Part shown: piece after piece, positions 51,325-60,664 of the stretch | Layout: the number at the start of each line of letters is the position of its first letter | How positions within the stretch are numbered: position 1 is the first letter of the stretch | NCBI GenBank assembly: GCA_900323505.1 | Contig: OOIN01000011.1 | Coordinates: 186,001 to 250,000 of the forward strand | DNA from: Ustilago trichophora | Taxonomy: Eukaryota > Basidiomycota > Ustilaginomycetes > Ustilaginales > Ustilaginaceae | Direction: 5' to 3' | Length of the DNA stretch: 64,000 bases | Translations under genes and position numbers: made by a program | The notes under the pieces: model-generated | What the model was told of the DNA's origin: nothing | Database searches by the model: none | What the model saw: only the letters and a program-made list of their open reading frames with translations

Positions 51325-52385
51325 CTGAAATACATAAAAAATAAATAAGAAAATCGCAGTTCGAGAGCGCGATGATGGACAGTAGTCGATCTCAAGGGCC
51401 CAAGGGCTCACGTCAGGGTTTCCTTTTTCTGTGCGAGCCTCTCACACACCATGCCAAGCGATGACGCTACCCTTCGTGTTCAAATGTCATCCCATCCATC
51501 CTCCCCAAAGCCACTGCCATCCATCAAGAGGCTGGTCGTGTCTCGCTTCTCACATTCCACCTTGTGTCCGACCAACATCCTTTGACCCTTTCTTCCTCTC
51601 TCTGCCTGCGTTCTTCCTCCTCACATTGCTAGGCCCCGATTTGAAGAGGCCCTCGCTCGATCCACACGCCCGTGTTGGACCCTTGTTTCTAGTTGGCTGT
51701 TCGCCTAGCTCCGTGCGCTTCGATGAGTCGATGAATGACGTATCAATCCTTTCTGCTTGTGAAGGCCTCGCTGCTTACTCGTCCTCCCAGCCTGACCTTC
51801 TTCTTCCTCTCCCGCGGGCTGCTTTGATGACGCCGTCGGTACCTTGACGTTCGACCTTCCTATCTTGAACACCTCTGGATCCGCATTTGCCGTTCCCGTG
51901 TCGGTGCCCGCTGATGGTCGTCATGTCCAGTCTCTATTGTGCCCTACCTGACGCAAATCCTGTCATCAAAGCATGCCCACATGTGCCGCAGACCCAGTCC
52001 GGCTTGTCCGCCGGGGACAGTGACGGAGTTCCACGAATCTTGATTACGTCGTGATGCAATGCTAGAATTGAGCTGCTCCAGTGCCCTTTGCTGGTCTCGT
52101 TTTGTTTCCCGCTCTTCTGCACCAAGATGCCTGTACGACCTGTTCTCTCGGCTCGGTCAGTCAATTCTACGGACAGCAAAGACAACTTTGAGCGTTTGGT
52201 AGCTATCTGCTCTGATAGGATATAAGCAGGCCACATCCTTTCCTGTCATCCCCTCCTTTCTTTGCTATCATATCCGACCAACACTTCGACGTGACGACCA
52301 GGGCAACCGCATCAGGCAGCCTCCTTCCTATACACCATCCACCTTTCCCTCGCCCTTCGACACGTTTCGCACGTCGCAATTCAAC

Positions 52386-53591
52386 ATGAACGCTGCCGCA
52401 CAGCTTCTCAAGCGAGCGGGCAATGAGGCCCTTCGCGTCAACCCCACGGTTGCCGACATCGACATCACCACCCACGGTTCCGACTGGCTCTGGGCTGTCT
52501 TCTCCGTCATGGCTCTTTCGGGCCTTGTCACCATGTTCTGGTCGCTCAAGGTCTCCCGTGGTGAGCGCGCCTTCCACTACCTTTCGGCCGCCATTCTCGC
52601 TACCGCTTCCGTAGCCTACTTCTCGATGGCTTCCGACCTTGGTGCCACCCCCATCCGCGTCGAGTTCCTCAACTACGGCCCTAACCAGGTCAACGGCCAG
52701 CGCCCCACCCGCTCCATCTGGTACGCCCGTTACATCGACTGGACCATCACCACTCCCCTTCTTCTCCTGGAGATCCTCCTCGTTTCCGGTCTCCCCCTCT
52801 CGACCGTTTTCATCACCATCTTCTTCGACATTGTTATGATCGTTACCGGTCTGATTGGCGCCCTCGTCGAGTCGACCTACAAGTGGGGTTTCTACACCAT
52901 GGGCTGCGTTGCCATGTTCTACGTCTTCTGGGTCATCTACGGCCCTGGTCTCAAGTCGGCCTCGCACCTCGGCGCTGACTTCAAGAAGTCGTACCTCTAC
53001 TCCTCGCTCCTCCTTACCGTCCTTTGGACCCTCTACCCCGTAAGTGCCTCACGCCTCCTCTCTTTTCAAGACCAAATTCAGCCCGGCCCTTCAGAAATTG
53101 CGCTGTCAGAAAGAAATCAATGCTAACCATCATCTTTTCCGATTCTTCGACGTGTTTTTGTCGCTCCTCATCATCCCGACTCCCCGCTTCGACTTCCTGG
53201 ATCGCACCGTCCAACGATATAGATCGCCTGGGGTCTCGCTGATGGTAGCAACACAATTTCGCCCGATGGAGAGATGGTCTTCTACGGTGTTCTTGACCTT
53301 CTTGCCAAGCCCGTCTTCGCTCTGTTCCACCTCTTCTCGCTGCGAAGGTGCAACTACTCGTCGCTCCACCTCAAGAGCGGCAAGTTCTCCGACTACGAGG
53401 ACCTCTCGGCCAACCACTACCGCACCATGGAGGGCGGCAAGGCTACTGAGGCCGGTATCATCGCTGGCAACGGCAACGTCAACGGTGCTCGCACCACCGG
53501 CACCACCACCACCGGTACTAACGTCACTGGCGCCAACGTCCTCGACCCTGCTCCTGCTACCACCATGCAGCAGGCTCACATTGGCCAGTAA
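52386..53591 (+). CDS. Microbial (fungal) rhodopsin, putative light-driven proton pump (two exons)
   Basis: Exons 52386-53039 and 53223-53591 (GTAAGT donor, ATATAG acceptor, 183-nt intron, phase 0) give 340 residues. Seven helices are evident. Helix C reads ARYIDWTITTPLLLLEILL, with Arg115 and Asp118 in the places of bacteriorhodopsin R82 and D85 and Glu129 in the place of D96. Helix G reads FYGVLDLLAKPVF, with Asp243 (D212) and the retinal Schiff-base Lys247 (K216). An acidic proton acceptor plus an acidic donor predicts outward proton pumping at the plasma membrane, as in Leptosphaeria rhodopsin and smut opsins. The C-terminal tail is Gly/Thr/Asn-rich. No carotenoid oxygenase or phytoene genes are adjacent, unlike the car cluster of ascomycetes. 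Confidence 0.95.
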
Positions 53592-54719
53592 TTGGCATCT
53601 TGCTTTGTTGCGAGATAGTCCGTCAGCTCCTTTCTTCCTGTAAGCATGTTTTGGTCTGGACGTTGCCGACTAGTCAAGACAAGCGATACATGAAGCAAGC
53701 GAATGCACGAGCACTTGCGTGCTTGCCCCTTTTCCTCTTCCTCCTGCCTGCTTGAATCTTCGGAATCTCTCCGTAGCGCGGTAGTACGAACTTTGTTTTG
53801 CACTTTCACGACATACCCAGTTCCTTTTTTACTCTCTTATTCTGATGTACGACCTACCTTTAATCTCATCCTCCCCTTATCACATTCTTTTTCCAGAGTG
53901 TTTGCCGTCTGCTGAGCTTACGTTGCAAAAATTTCGCCGAATGAATGGCAGGTGCTCTCGTGAAGTGAGACCAGATCCGCTTCAGAGTTGGATGGCTCGT
54001 TGATATCAGTGTCGACCAATGTCACCGCTGATTGAGAAAGCCAAGATGAATATTTTGAACGGGCAGCTACCCGCACGTCGAGCGTGAAGAATACAAATCA
54101 TGCCGTGTCATCGTTCCACAGTTGACGGCAATCCTTTCATAATGCCTCGCAGTAGTACGTGTAGACTGGAGTGGTCTAAAGCAGGTTGAAATGTCCGTCT
54201 TTAGGTACGATCCAACCAATTACATGGAGCCTGTGATGGTATTGGCGGCGGAAAGGGCTGCTTTGTTAGATCTCCCACACTTCTCGACAGCCCGAAAGTG
54301 TATTAGTGATGATTTGTCAGCTGAGATTTGCAACTGTTCAAAAAAAAAGAAAAAGTGGACGTGCAGGAAGTGGATTTTTTTTCTTTTCTCTGAGCGGCGG
54401 TTCTTTTTTTTTTTTTTTTTTTGGAAGAAATGCGAGAGAGGACTCTGGATTTGGGCGACGAAAAATTTCAGCTCACGACACTCTCTTCCGGGTTACAGCT
54501 TTTGGGAGCTCGTCGTCTCCTTCTGTACCATACATCTTCCATCATCGCCTCTCCCTACACCTCACTCCTTCCGTACCTTTTGTATCAACACCGCAACGGT
54601 GAATTGCGGTGTCGCATCCTCCTAAACAGAGTGAGGCTGCTTTGATTCGTGCTTAGCGAGGCGGAATCTTCACCACTTCGGTGCTCCAGGGGGCCTTAAC
54701 CCTTGGATACTAGCCCACC
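53592..54719. other. Intergenic region between rhodopsin and RPA190
   Basis: 1.1 kb on the same-strand junction: the rhodopsin 3' region, then the RPA190 promoter. A T19 run at 54404-54422 and short A runs lie about 300 nt before the RPA190 start. Small frames across the T run are not credible genes. Confidence 0.5.
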
Positions 54720-57700
54720 ATGGACATCAAGAAGCCCATCACTTCCACTATCTCCTCGGCCTCCTTCGCCTTCCTTACTGCCGAGGATATCCGCAGAATT
54801 TCGGTCAAGCAGATCATCAACCCTGTCCTGCTTGACACCACCAACCACCCAAATGCAGGCGGATTGTACGACCCGGCGCTTGGGCCGATGCGTCCCAACG
54901 ACATCTGCTCGACATGCCATCTCAACTCTTACCAATGCCCAGGTCACTTTGGACACATCGAGCTTCCTTCGCCCGTCTTCCATCCGCTCTTTATGGGCAA
55001 CATGTTCAACTTGCTCCGAGGTACCTGCTTCTACTGCCACCGCTTCCGTGCTTCGCTTGTCGTCCTCACCAAGGTCATTGGCCGCTTGAGGCTTCTCGAG
55101 TACGGTCTCGTAGACGATGCAGAGAACATCGACGCTGAAGAGCCAAGATCCAACACCAAGCTCTCTGATCTCGACAACGATGACTTTGACAGCGCCAGCG
55201 AGGACAACGAAGTGGAAGACGAATCCAACAAAAACTCAAAAGCAAGCGGTTCAAAACCCAAGGGTTTCAACGGAGAGACGCCTGCCGAGTTTGCTGAACG
55301 CATCAACAAGCAAGTCAAGGAGCTCATCAAGGAGGCCAAGGCCAGCGGCAAGGCTCAGGTCGAGCCCGAGGCAGGCAGTCTCGCGTATACACTCCGAAAG
55401 AAGTGCATCAACGACTTCATGAAGGACATCCACAAAAAGCGCTGTGGACAGTGCAACGCCATCAGCCCCAACGTTCGTCGTGACGGCTTCCTCAAAATCA
55501 TGGAGAAGGCCCCTCTTCCCAACGAGATCGCTTCCAACGAGCACAAGGGATACCTCCGCATCTCGCCCGTCAAGCGCGTTGCCGCCATCGAGCGCCGATT
55601 CGCTGCCTCTTCCGCATCCACATCCGCTTCCGCGGATGCCGAAGACGAGTCCGGTATCGCATCACAAGCCATCTCGGCAGACAATGCCGCCAAGGAGGCC
55701 GGATACCGTGTCATGCCTGCCGTCGAGTGCCAGGCGCACCTCCGTCTCCTTTTCCACAACGAAGGACCTCTCTGCTCTCTCCTCTTCGGTCGCAACGGTC
55801 CTTTCCGCCTCGGCAACTCCGAGGGCAAGGTCAAGGCCAAGACTGGCTCGTCCATCTGGTCCACTCCCAACGGTGCCAGCGCTGACAACTTCTTCATCAG
55901 CGTCCTTGCCGTTCCACCCACACGCTTCCGTCCTGCCAGCATCATGGGCGATATGACCTTCGAGAACTCGCAGAACGAGCTCCTCACCAACGTCATCAAG
56001 ACCACTTTCGCCATTCGCGATCAGATCACAGAGTTGGCTCGACTTTCATCAAAGAAGGACTTCCCAGAGCTCGGTCCGAACGCTCCAGAGTCCGAATACC
56101 GTGCCGCAGAAGCGCAACTCATCAAGGCTCGTGAAGACACACGTCGCAAGGTGCTCAACTCGATGATGCAGCTTCAGGTCGATGTCAACTCGTTCATCGA
56201 TGCGGGCAAGAACCCCATGCCCCTTCGCCAGGGTCAACTTCCTCCTCCCGGTGTCAAGCAAGGTCTCGAGAAGAAAGAAGGTCTCTTTCGAAAGCATATG
56301 ATGGGCAAGCGTGTCAACTTTGCCGCTCGTTCCGTCATCTCGCCTGATGTCAACATCGAGACCAACGAGATTGGTGTCCCTCCCGTCTTTGCACGCAAGC
56401 TCACCTACCCCGAGCCCGTCACCGTACACAATGTCCAACTTATGCGACAGCTCGTCATCAATGGTCCATTCAAGTACCCTGGTGCTGTCGCCATTCGCAG
56501 CGAGGACGGTACCGAGACGCAGCTTGACAAGCTTAGTGTCGAGGAAAGGACGGCGCTCGCCAACCAGCTCCTTACACCGCAAGAGCACTCCTCCAAGCAG
56601 GCTCGCGGCACTTTTGCCGGTCTTGGCAGCTCCACACGCACGCCCATTGCCAACAAGCAGGTGCTCCGTCATCTCCGCGATGGCGACATCCTGCTGCTTA
56701 ACCGACAGCCCACGTTGCATCGTCCCTCCATGATGGCCCACAAGGCGCGTGTCCTCGTTGGCGAGAAGACCATCCGCATGCACTACGCAAACTGTAACTC
56801 TTACAACGCCGATTTCGACGGTGACGAGATGAACATGCATTTCCCGCAGTCGCAAGCCGCTCGTGCCGAGTGCTACTACGTTGCCAACACCGACAACCAG
56901 TACCTCACTCCCACCAGCGGTAATCCGCTCCGTGGTCTTATCCAGGATCACGTTGTTGCCGGTGTATGGATGACCTCCAAGAACACACTGTACACGCGCG
57001 CCGAGTACCAGCAGATCCTCTACGGAGCCTTGCGACCCGAAGGCAAGTATACAGGTGGTGGTCGCGTTCTTACGATGCCCCCTGCCATGCTCAAACCAGA
57101 GCCACTTTGGACTGGTAAGCAGGTCATCTCCACCGTGCTGCTCAACCTCAAGCCTGCCAAGGCGGATGGTCTCAATCTCACCTCCAAGGCCAAGGTTGCC
57201 GGTCGCATGTGGGGCAAGGATCACGCCAGCGAAGAGAAGGTCATCATCGAGGACGGCGAGCTGCTCCAGGGTGTACTCGACAAGGCTGCCTTTGGTGCTT
57301 CGTCCTACGGTCTCGTCCACGCCATCTTTGAGATCTACGGCTCTGAGACCGCAGGCAAGCTGCTCAGTATCCTGTCGCGTCTCTTTACCAAATTCCTTCA
57401 GTCCAACGCCTTTTCTTGTCGAATGGACGATTTGCTGCTTAGCAAGGACGGTGATGCTGATAGGCGCAAGATTCTCGACTCGGCCAACGGTCAGGGTAAA
57501 GGCGTCGCTATGAAGACCGTCGGTCTCGAAGGCGAGGACGAGAAGAACCCCGACACCGACAGGAACTTGCGCATCCGCCTCGAGGAAGTCCTTCGTGATG
57601 ACGACAAACTTGCTGTTCTTGACGGTGAGATGATGAACTCTTCCAACGCCCTCACCTCCAAGATCATCGAGGCGTGTCTCCCTGCAGGTCTCTACAAGAA

Positions 57701-60101
57701 GTTCCCCGAAAACAACATGCAAATGATGACTGGATCCGGTGCCAAGGGTTCCGCCGTCAACGTGTCGCAGATCTCGTGTTTGCTCGGTCAACAGGCGCTC
57801 GAAGGTCGACGTGTTCCTCTCATGGTCAGCGGAAAGTCTCTCCCCTCTTTCCGTCCCTTCGAGACCTCTGCACGCGCCGGTGGTTTCGTCAGCGGTCGTT
57901 TCCTGACCGGTATCCGTCCCCAGGAGTACTTCTTCCACTGCATGGCTGGTCGTGAAGGTCTCATCGACACGGCCGTTAAGACGTCGCGTTCCGGTTACTT
58001 GCAGCGATGTCTGATCAAGCATCTTGAGGGTGTCCACATCCAGTACGACAACACGGTTCGCAACGCCGACGGCTCCATCCTACAGTTCAACTACGGTGAG
58101 GATGCACTCGACACCACCAAGAGCAAGTACATCGGCCAGTTCGACTTCACCGCTGCCAACTTTGAAAACTACAACAAGCGCTACGACCCCAAGCAGCTTG
58201 GAGAGGTCGTCGAGGCCGAACTTGCTGCCGAGCACATGAAGAAGGCGCTCAAGAAGCCGCACAAGTACGACCCCGTCCTCAGCGTCTACACGCCTTCCAC
58301 TCATTTCGGCTCCATGTCGGAGAAGTACGCCAAGGAGATCGAGGCGTACATCGAGAAGAACCCAAGCAAGCTTCTAGCAGACAAGAAGAAGAAGAGCAAG
58401 AAGCGCAAGTCCGAGGCCGACGCAGGTGCTCAGGACGACAGCCCCGTCGAGAAGCTCCGCTTCGCCAAGGAGAAGCTCGGTGTCGAGGCCTTCCGCGCAA
58501 TGTGCAAGGTGCTGTACCACCGTGGTCTCGTCGATCCTGGTGAGGCCGTCGGTCTTCTTGCCGCCCAGGGTGTTGGTGAGCCGTCGACCCAGATGACGCT
58601 CAACACCTTCCACTTCGCCGGTCATGGTGCTGCCAACGTGACGCTGGGTATCCCGCGTCTGCGTGAGATCGTCATGACTGCCTCGCAGAACATCAAGACG
58701 CCCATCATGCGCCTTCCCGTGCTCGACGGTATCACCAACGACCAGATCAAGACCTTCTGCAAGGATGGCAGTCGTCTCGTGCTCAGCCAGGTCATTGACG
58801 AGGCCATCGTCACCGAGAAGATCTCGCCCAAGTCCGAGGAGACTGGCTTCCACCGCCAGAAGACCTACACGGTGCGTCTCAACTTCTACCCCGCCGACGA
58901 GTGCCAGGAGGAGTACAATTGCACGACCTCGCACATCCTGCGTGGTCTGCAGGAAACTTTTGCACCCAACCTGGAGAACAGTATCAACAACGAGATGCGA
59001 AAGCAGAAGCGCGAGCACGCGCTGCAGGCAGCCGCCATCGGCAAAGGTCAGACCTTCTCGGACAACGCTCCCGCCGGCGACAATGCCGATGAGGACGGTG
59101 CCGAGCGTGCCAACGGCCGCCAGGCACGTTCGAGGGGCAACGACGCCGATTCGGATGACGAGGACGATGCCTCGTCGGACGTCGGTGACGGCGATGCGGA
59201 TGAGGCCAAGAGGAAGCAGCGCTCGGCTGCTCATGCCTCGTACGAAGAGGGTGATGACGAGGACATGGCTGGTCCTTCCACCACCGAAGATATCGAAGCC
59301 GCCTTCAGCAACGGCACTAAGAAGTCGACCAACGCTATGGACGTTGACAGCAGCGACAGCAGCGACTCCGAATCCGACGATGGCTCGATCAACGAGGAGT
59401 GGGCCGAGCAGACCTCGGCACTTGAGCGTGCTCTGCAGGAGAACTCCAAGTACATCAACGCCTTCCGTTTCGACGATGTCAAGGCCCGGTGGGCCGAATT
59501 TGACCTCACTCTCGCTACCCAGTCGCAGAAGCTACTGCTCATCAACATTGTTGAGCGCGTCTGCCGACAGAGTGTCATCCACGAGATTCCCAACATTGCC
59601 CGTGTCATGAAGCCGCCTCCCAAGGCTGGCGAGGAGGGTGTCTCGCTCACGGCCGAGGGTATCAACTTCCGCGATCTGTGGGACTTTGGTTTCGGTGTGG
59701 TCGACCTCGACAACCTCTACACCAACGACATTGGCGCTGTGCTTCACACGTACGGCGTGGAAGCTGCGCGTGCGGCCATCGTGTCCGAGATGCGTGGTAT
59801 CTTCGATACATACGGTATCGCCGTGTCGCCCCGCCACCTGTTCCTCATCGCCGATTACCAGACCGCTGCCGGTGGCTTCCGTCCGTTCAACAGGTCCGGT
59901 ATCGCCGAGTCTTCATCGACGTTGCTCAAGGCTTCGTTCGAGATGACCATGGCTTTCATCGGTGGCTCTGCTCTGCACGGAGACGTTGACATGCTCAAGA
60001 CTCCCTCGAGTAAGCTCGTGGTTGGTCGACCTGTCTCGTCCGGTACGGGTACGCCAGAGATCCGCCTCGCCCTTCCTACTCCTATCGGCGCCGCTGCTTG
60101 A
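54720..60101 (+). CDS. RPA190: DNA-directed RNA polymerase I largest subunit
   Basis: 1793 residues from the ATG at 54720, single exon. The N-terminal clamp carries the zinc ligands CSTCHLNSYQCPGHFGHIEL and a second CxxC pair (FYCHRF, CGQCN). The active site is YNADFDGDEMNMHFPQS, preceded by LLNRQPTLHRPSMMAHKARV. The funnel and bridge helix regions follow (GSGAKGSAVNVSQISCLLGQ, RPQEYFFHCMAGREGLIDTA), then the trigger loop (VGEPSTQMTLNTFHFAGHGA). An acidic disordered insertion (about 1430-1570) sits in the jaw, as in other Pol I subunits. The end has DNLYTNDIGAVLHTYGVEAA and the GGFRPFNRSGIAESSSTLLKASFE segment. It catalyses 35S pre-rRNA synthesis in the nucleolus. It is slightly longer than yeast RPA190 (1664), mainly from insertions. 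Confidence 0.97.
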   Translation: MDIKKPITSTISSASFAFLTAEDIRRISVKQIINPVLLDTTNHPNAGGLYDPALGPMRPNDICSTCHLNSYQCPGHFGHIELPSPVFHPLFMGNMFNLLRGTCFYCHRFRASLVVLTKVIGRLRLLEYGLVDDAENIDAEEPRSNTKLSDLDNDDFDSASEDNEVEDESNKNSKASGSKPKGFNGETPAEFAERINKQVKELIKEAKASGKAQVEPEAGSLAYTLRKKCINDFMKDIHKKRCGQCNAISPNVRRDGFLKIMEKAPLPNEIASNEHKGYLRISPVKRVAAIERRFAASSASTSASADAEDESGIASQAISADNAAKEAGYRVMPAVECQAHLRLLFHNEGPLCSLLFGRNGPFRLGNSEGKVKAKTGSSIWSTPNGASADNFFISVLAVPPTRFRPASIMGDMTFENSQNELLTNVIKTTFAIRDQITELARLSSKKDFPELGPNAPESEYRAAEAQLIKAREDTRRKVLNSMMQLQVDVNSFIDAGKNPMPLRQGQLPPPGVKQGLEKKEGLFRKHMMGKRVNFAARSVISPDVNIETNEIGVPPVFARKLTYPEPVTVHNVQLMRQLVINGPFKYPGAVAIRSEDGTETQLDKLSVEERTALANQLLTPQEHSSKQARGTFAGLGSSTRTPIANKQVLRHLRDGDILLLNRQPTLHRPSMMAHKARVLVGEKTIRMHYANCNSYNADFDGDEMNMHFPQSQAARAECYYVANTDNQYLTPTSGNPLRGLIQDHVVAGVWMTSKNTLYTRAEYQQILYGALRPEGKYTGGGRVLTMPPAMLKPEPLWTGKQVISTVLLNLKPAKADGLNLTSKAKVAGRMWGKDHASEEKVIIEDGELLQGVLDKAAFGASSYGLVHAIFEIYGSETAGKLLSILSRLFTKFLQSNAFSCRMDDLLLSKDGDADRRKILDSANGQGKGVAMKTVGLEGEDEKNPDTDRNLRIRLEEVLRDDDKLAVLDGEMMNSSNALTSKIIEACLPAGLYKKFPENNMQMMTGSGAKGSAVNVSQISCLLGQQALEGRRVPLMVSGKSLPSFRPFETSARAGGFVSGRFLTGIRPQEYFFHCMAGREGLIDTAVKTSRSGYLQRCLIKHLEGVHIQYDNTVRNADGSILQFNYGEDALDTTKSKYIGQFDFTAANFENYNKRYDPKQLGEVVEAELAAEHMKKALKKPHKYDPVLSVYTPSTHFGSMSEKYAKEIEAYIEKNPSKLLADKKKKSKKRKSEADAGAQDDSPVEKLRFAKEKLGVEAFRAMCKVLYHRGLVDPGEAVGLLAAQGVGEPSTQMTLNTFHFAGHGAANVTLGIPRLREIVMTASQNIKTPIMRLPVLDGITNDQIKTFCKDGSRLVLSQVIDEAIVTEKISPKSEETGFHRQKTYTVRLNFYPADECQEEYNCTTSHILRGLQETFAPNLENSINNEMRKQKREHALQAAAIGKGQTFSDNAPAGDNADEDGAERANGRQARSRGNDADSDDEDDASSDVGDGDADEAKRKQRSAAHASYEEGDDEDMAGPSTTEDIEAAFSNGTKKSTNAMDVDSSDSSDSESDDGSINEEWAEQTSALERALQENSKYINAFRFDDVKARWAEFDLTLATQSQKLLLINIVERVCRQSVIHEIPNIARVMKPPPKAGEEGVSLTAEGINFRDLWDFGFGVVDLDNLYTNDIGAVLHTYGVEAARAAIVSEMRGIFDTYGIAVSPRHLFLIADYQTAAGGFRPFNRSGIAESSSTLLKASFEMTMAFIGGSALHGDVDMLKTPSSKLVVGRPVSSGTGTPEIRLALPTPIGAAA

Positions 60102-60664
60102 TCCAATTCGGATCGATCGGTTGCCCGTTGCATTGCTTGTACCAACATCATGTCAAATAGTTACAGTGTCTAGACAAATTCATCGTGATCCTTTTTTCAT
60201 TTCGTTCGAGTCCGTCTTTTGAGCCTCGGATGAGAACGCAAAGCCAAAGCCAAGTGTGAACGCTGGATCGAGCTTCGACCTGTCGCGTAGAGCGGCGTTT
60301 CGAGACGGCGAATTGCAAAAGAGCAGCAGAAAAAATTACGCTGCAGACTCGCATGACCGAACAAACAAGGGTCCAATGAATATCAAACGAGCATCGATTT
60401 CGAGCGAATCTCAATCAACCTTCATCAGCATTCCCACCATAGCCATTCCGGATCAGCCACACACACAAACACACACAACAAGCTGCGACGCCACTTCAGC
60501 ACGACTCTTGGTATATATTCGGTACTTGCTGCGATGCAGGCGTACTCAGGCCGGTCATAAGCTCATTCCAAAACCAACGACTAAAAGGATGACCGACCTA
60601 CGGTTTTGAGATTTATTACTTTACTCGTCGACAGCAGCCTTGGGCCTTGCCAAGAAGATTCGAC
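60102..60664. other. Intergenic region RPA190 to unknown-protein gene
   Basis: 563 nt with a CACACACAAACACACACAAC run near 60460-60480. It contains the RPA190 3' end and the promoter of the next gene. The frame of the next gene is open back to a TGA at 60590. No other feature seen. Confidence 0.5.

Larger units (their letters stand above)
48991..52385. other. Gene-poor 3.4 kb region upstream of the rhodopsin gene
   Basis: No frame here shows coding bias or a recognisable product. Composition is less GC-rich than the flanks. It holds two T23 homopolymers (49584-49606 and 51302-51324) and five TACTGTA/TACAGTA motifs (49305, 49432, 49619, 49682, 50222). The last 900 nt (about 51430-52380) are pyrimidine-rich, like a long fungal leader. 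It could hold the rhodopsin promoter, a noncoding RNA or eroded repeats; none is demonstrable. Confidence 0.45.

Noticed and set aside
51431..51847. 138-codon frame before the rhodopsin gene
   Set aside because: Pro/Ser/Leu-rich product of a pyrimidine-rich leader; no supporting signals.
56049..58037. 662-codon antisense frame opposite RPA190
   Set aside because: Shadow caused by C-ending codons; no domain, and RPA190 is certain.
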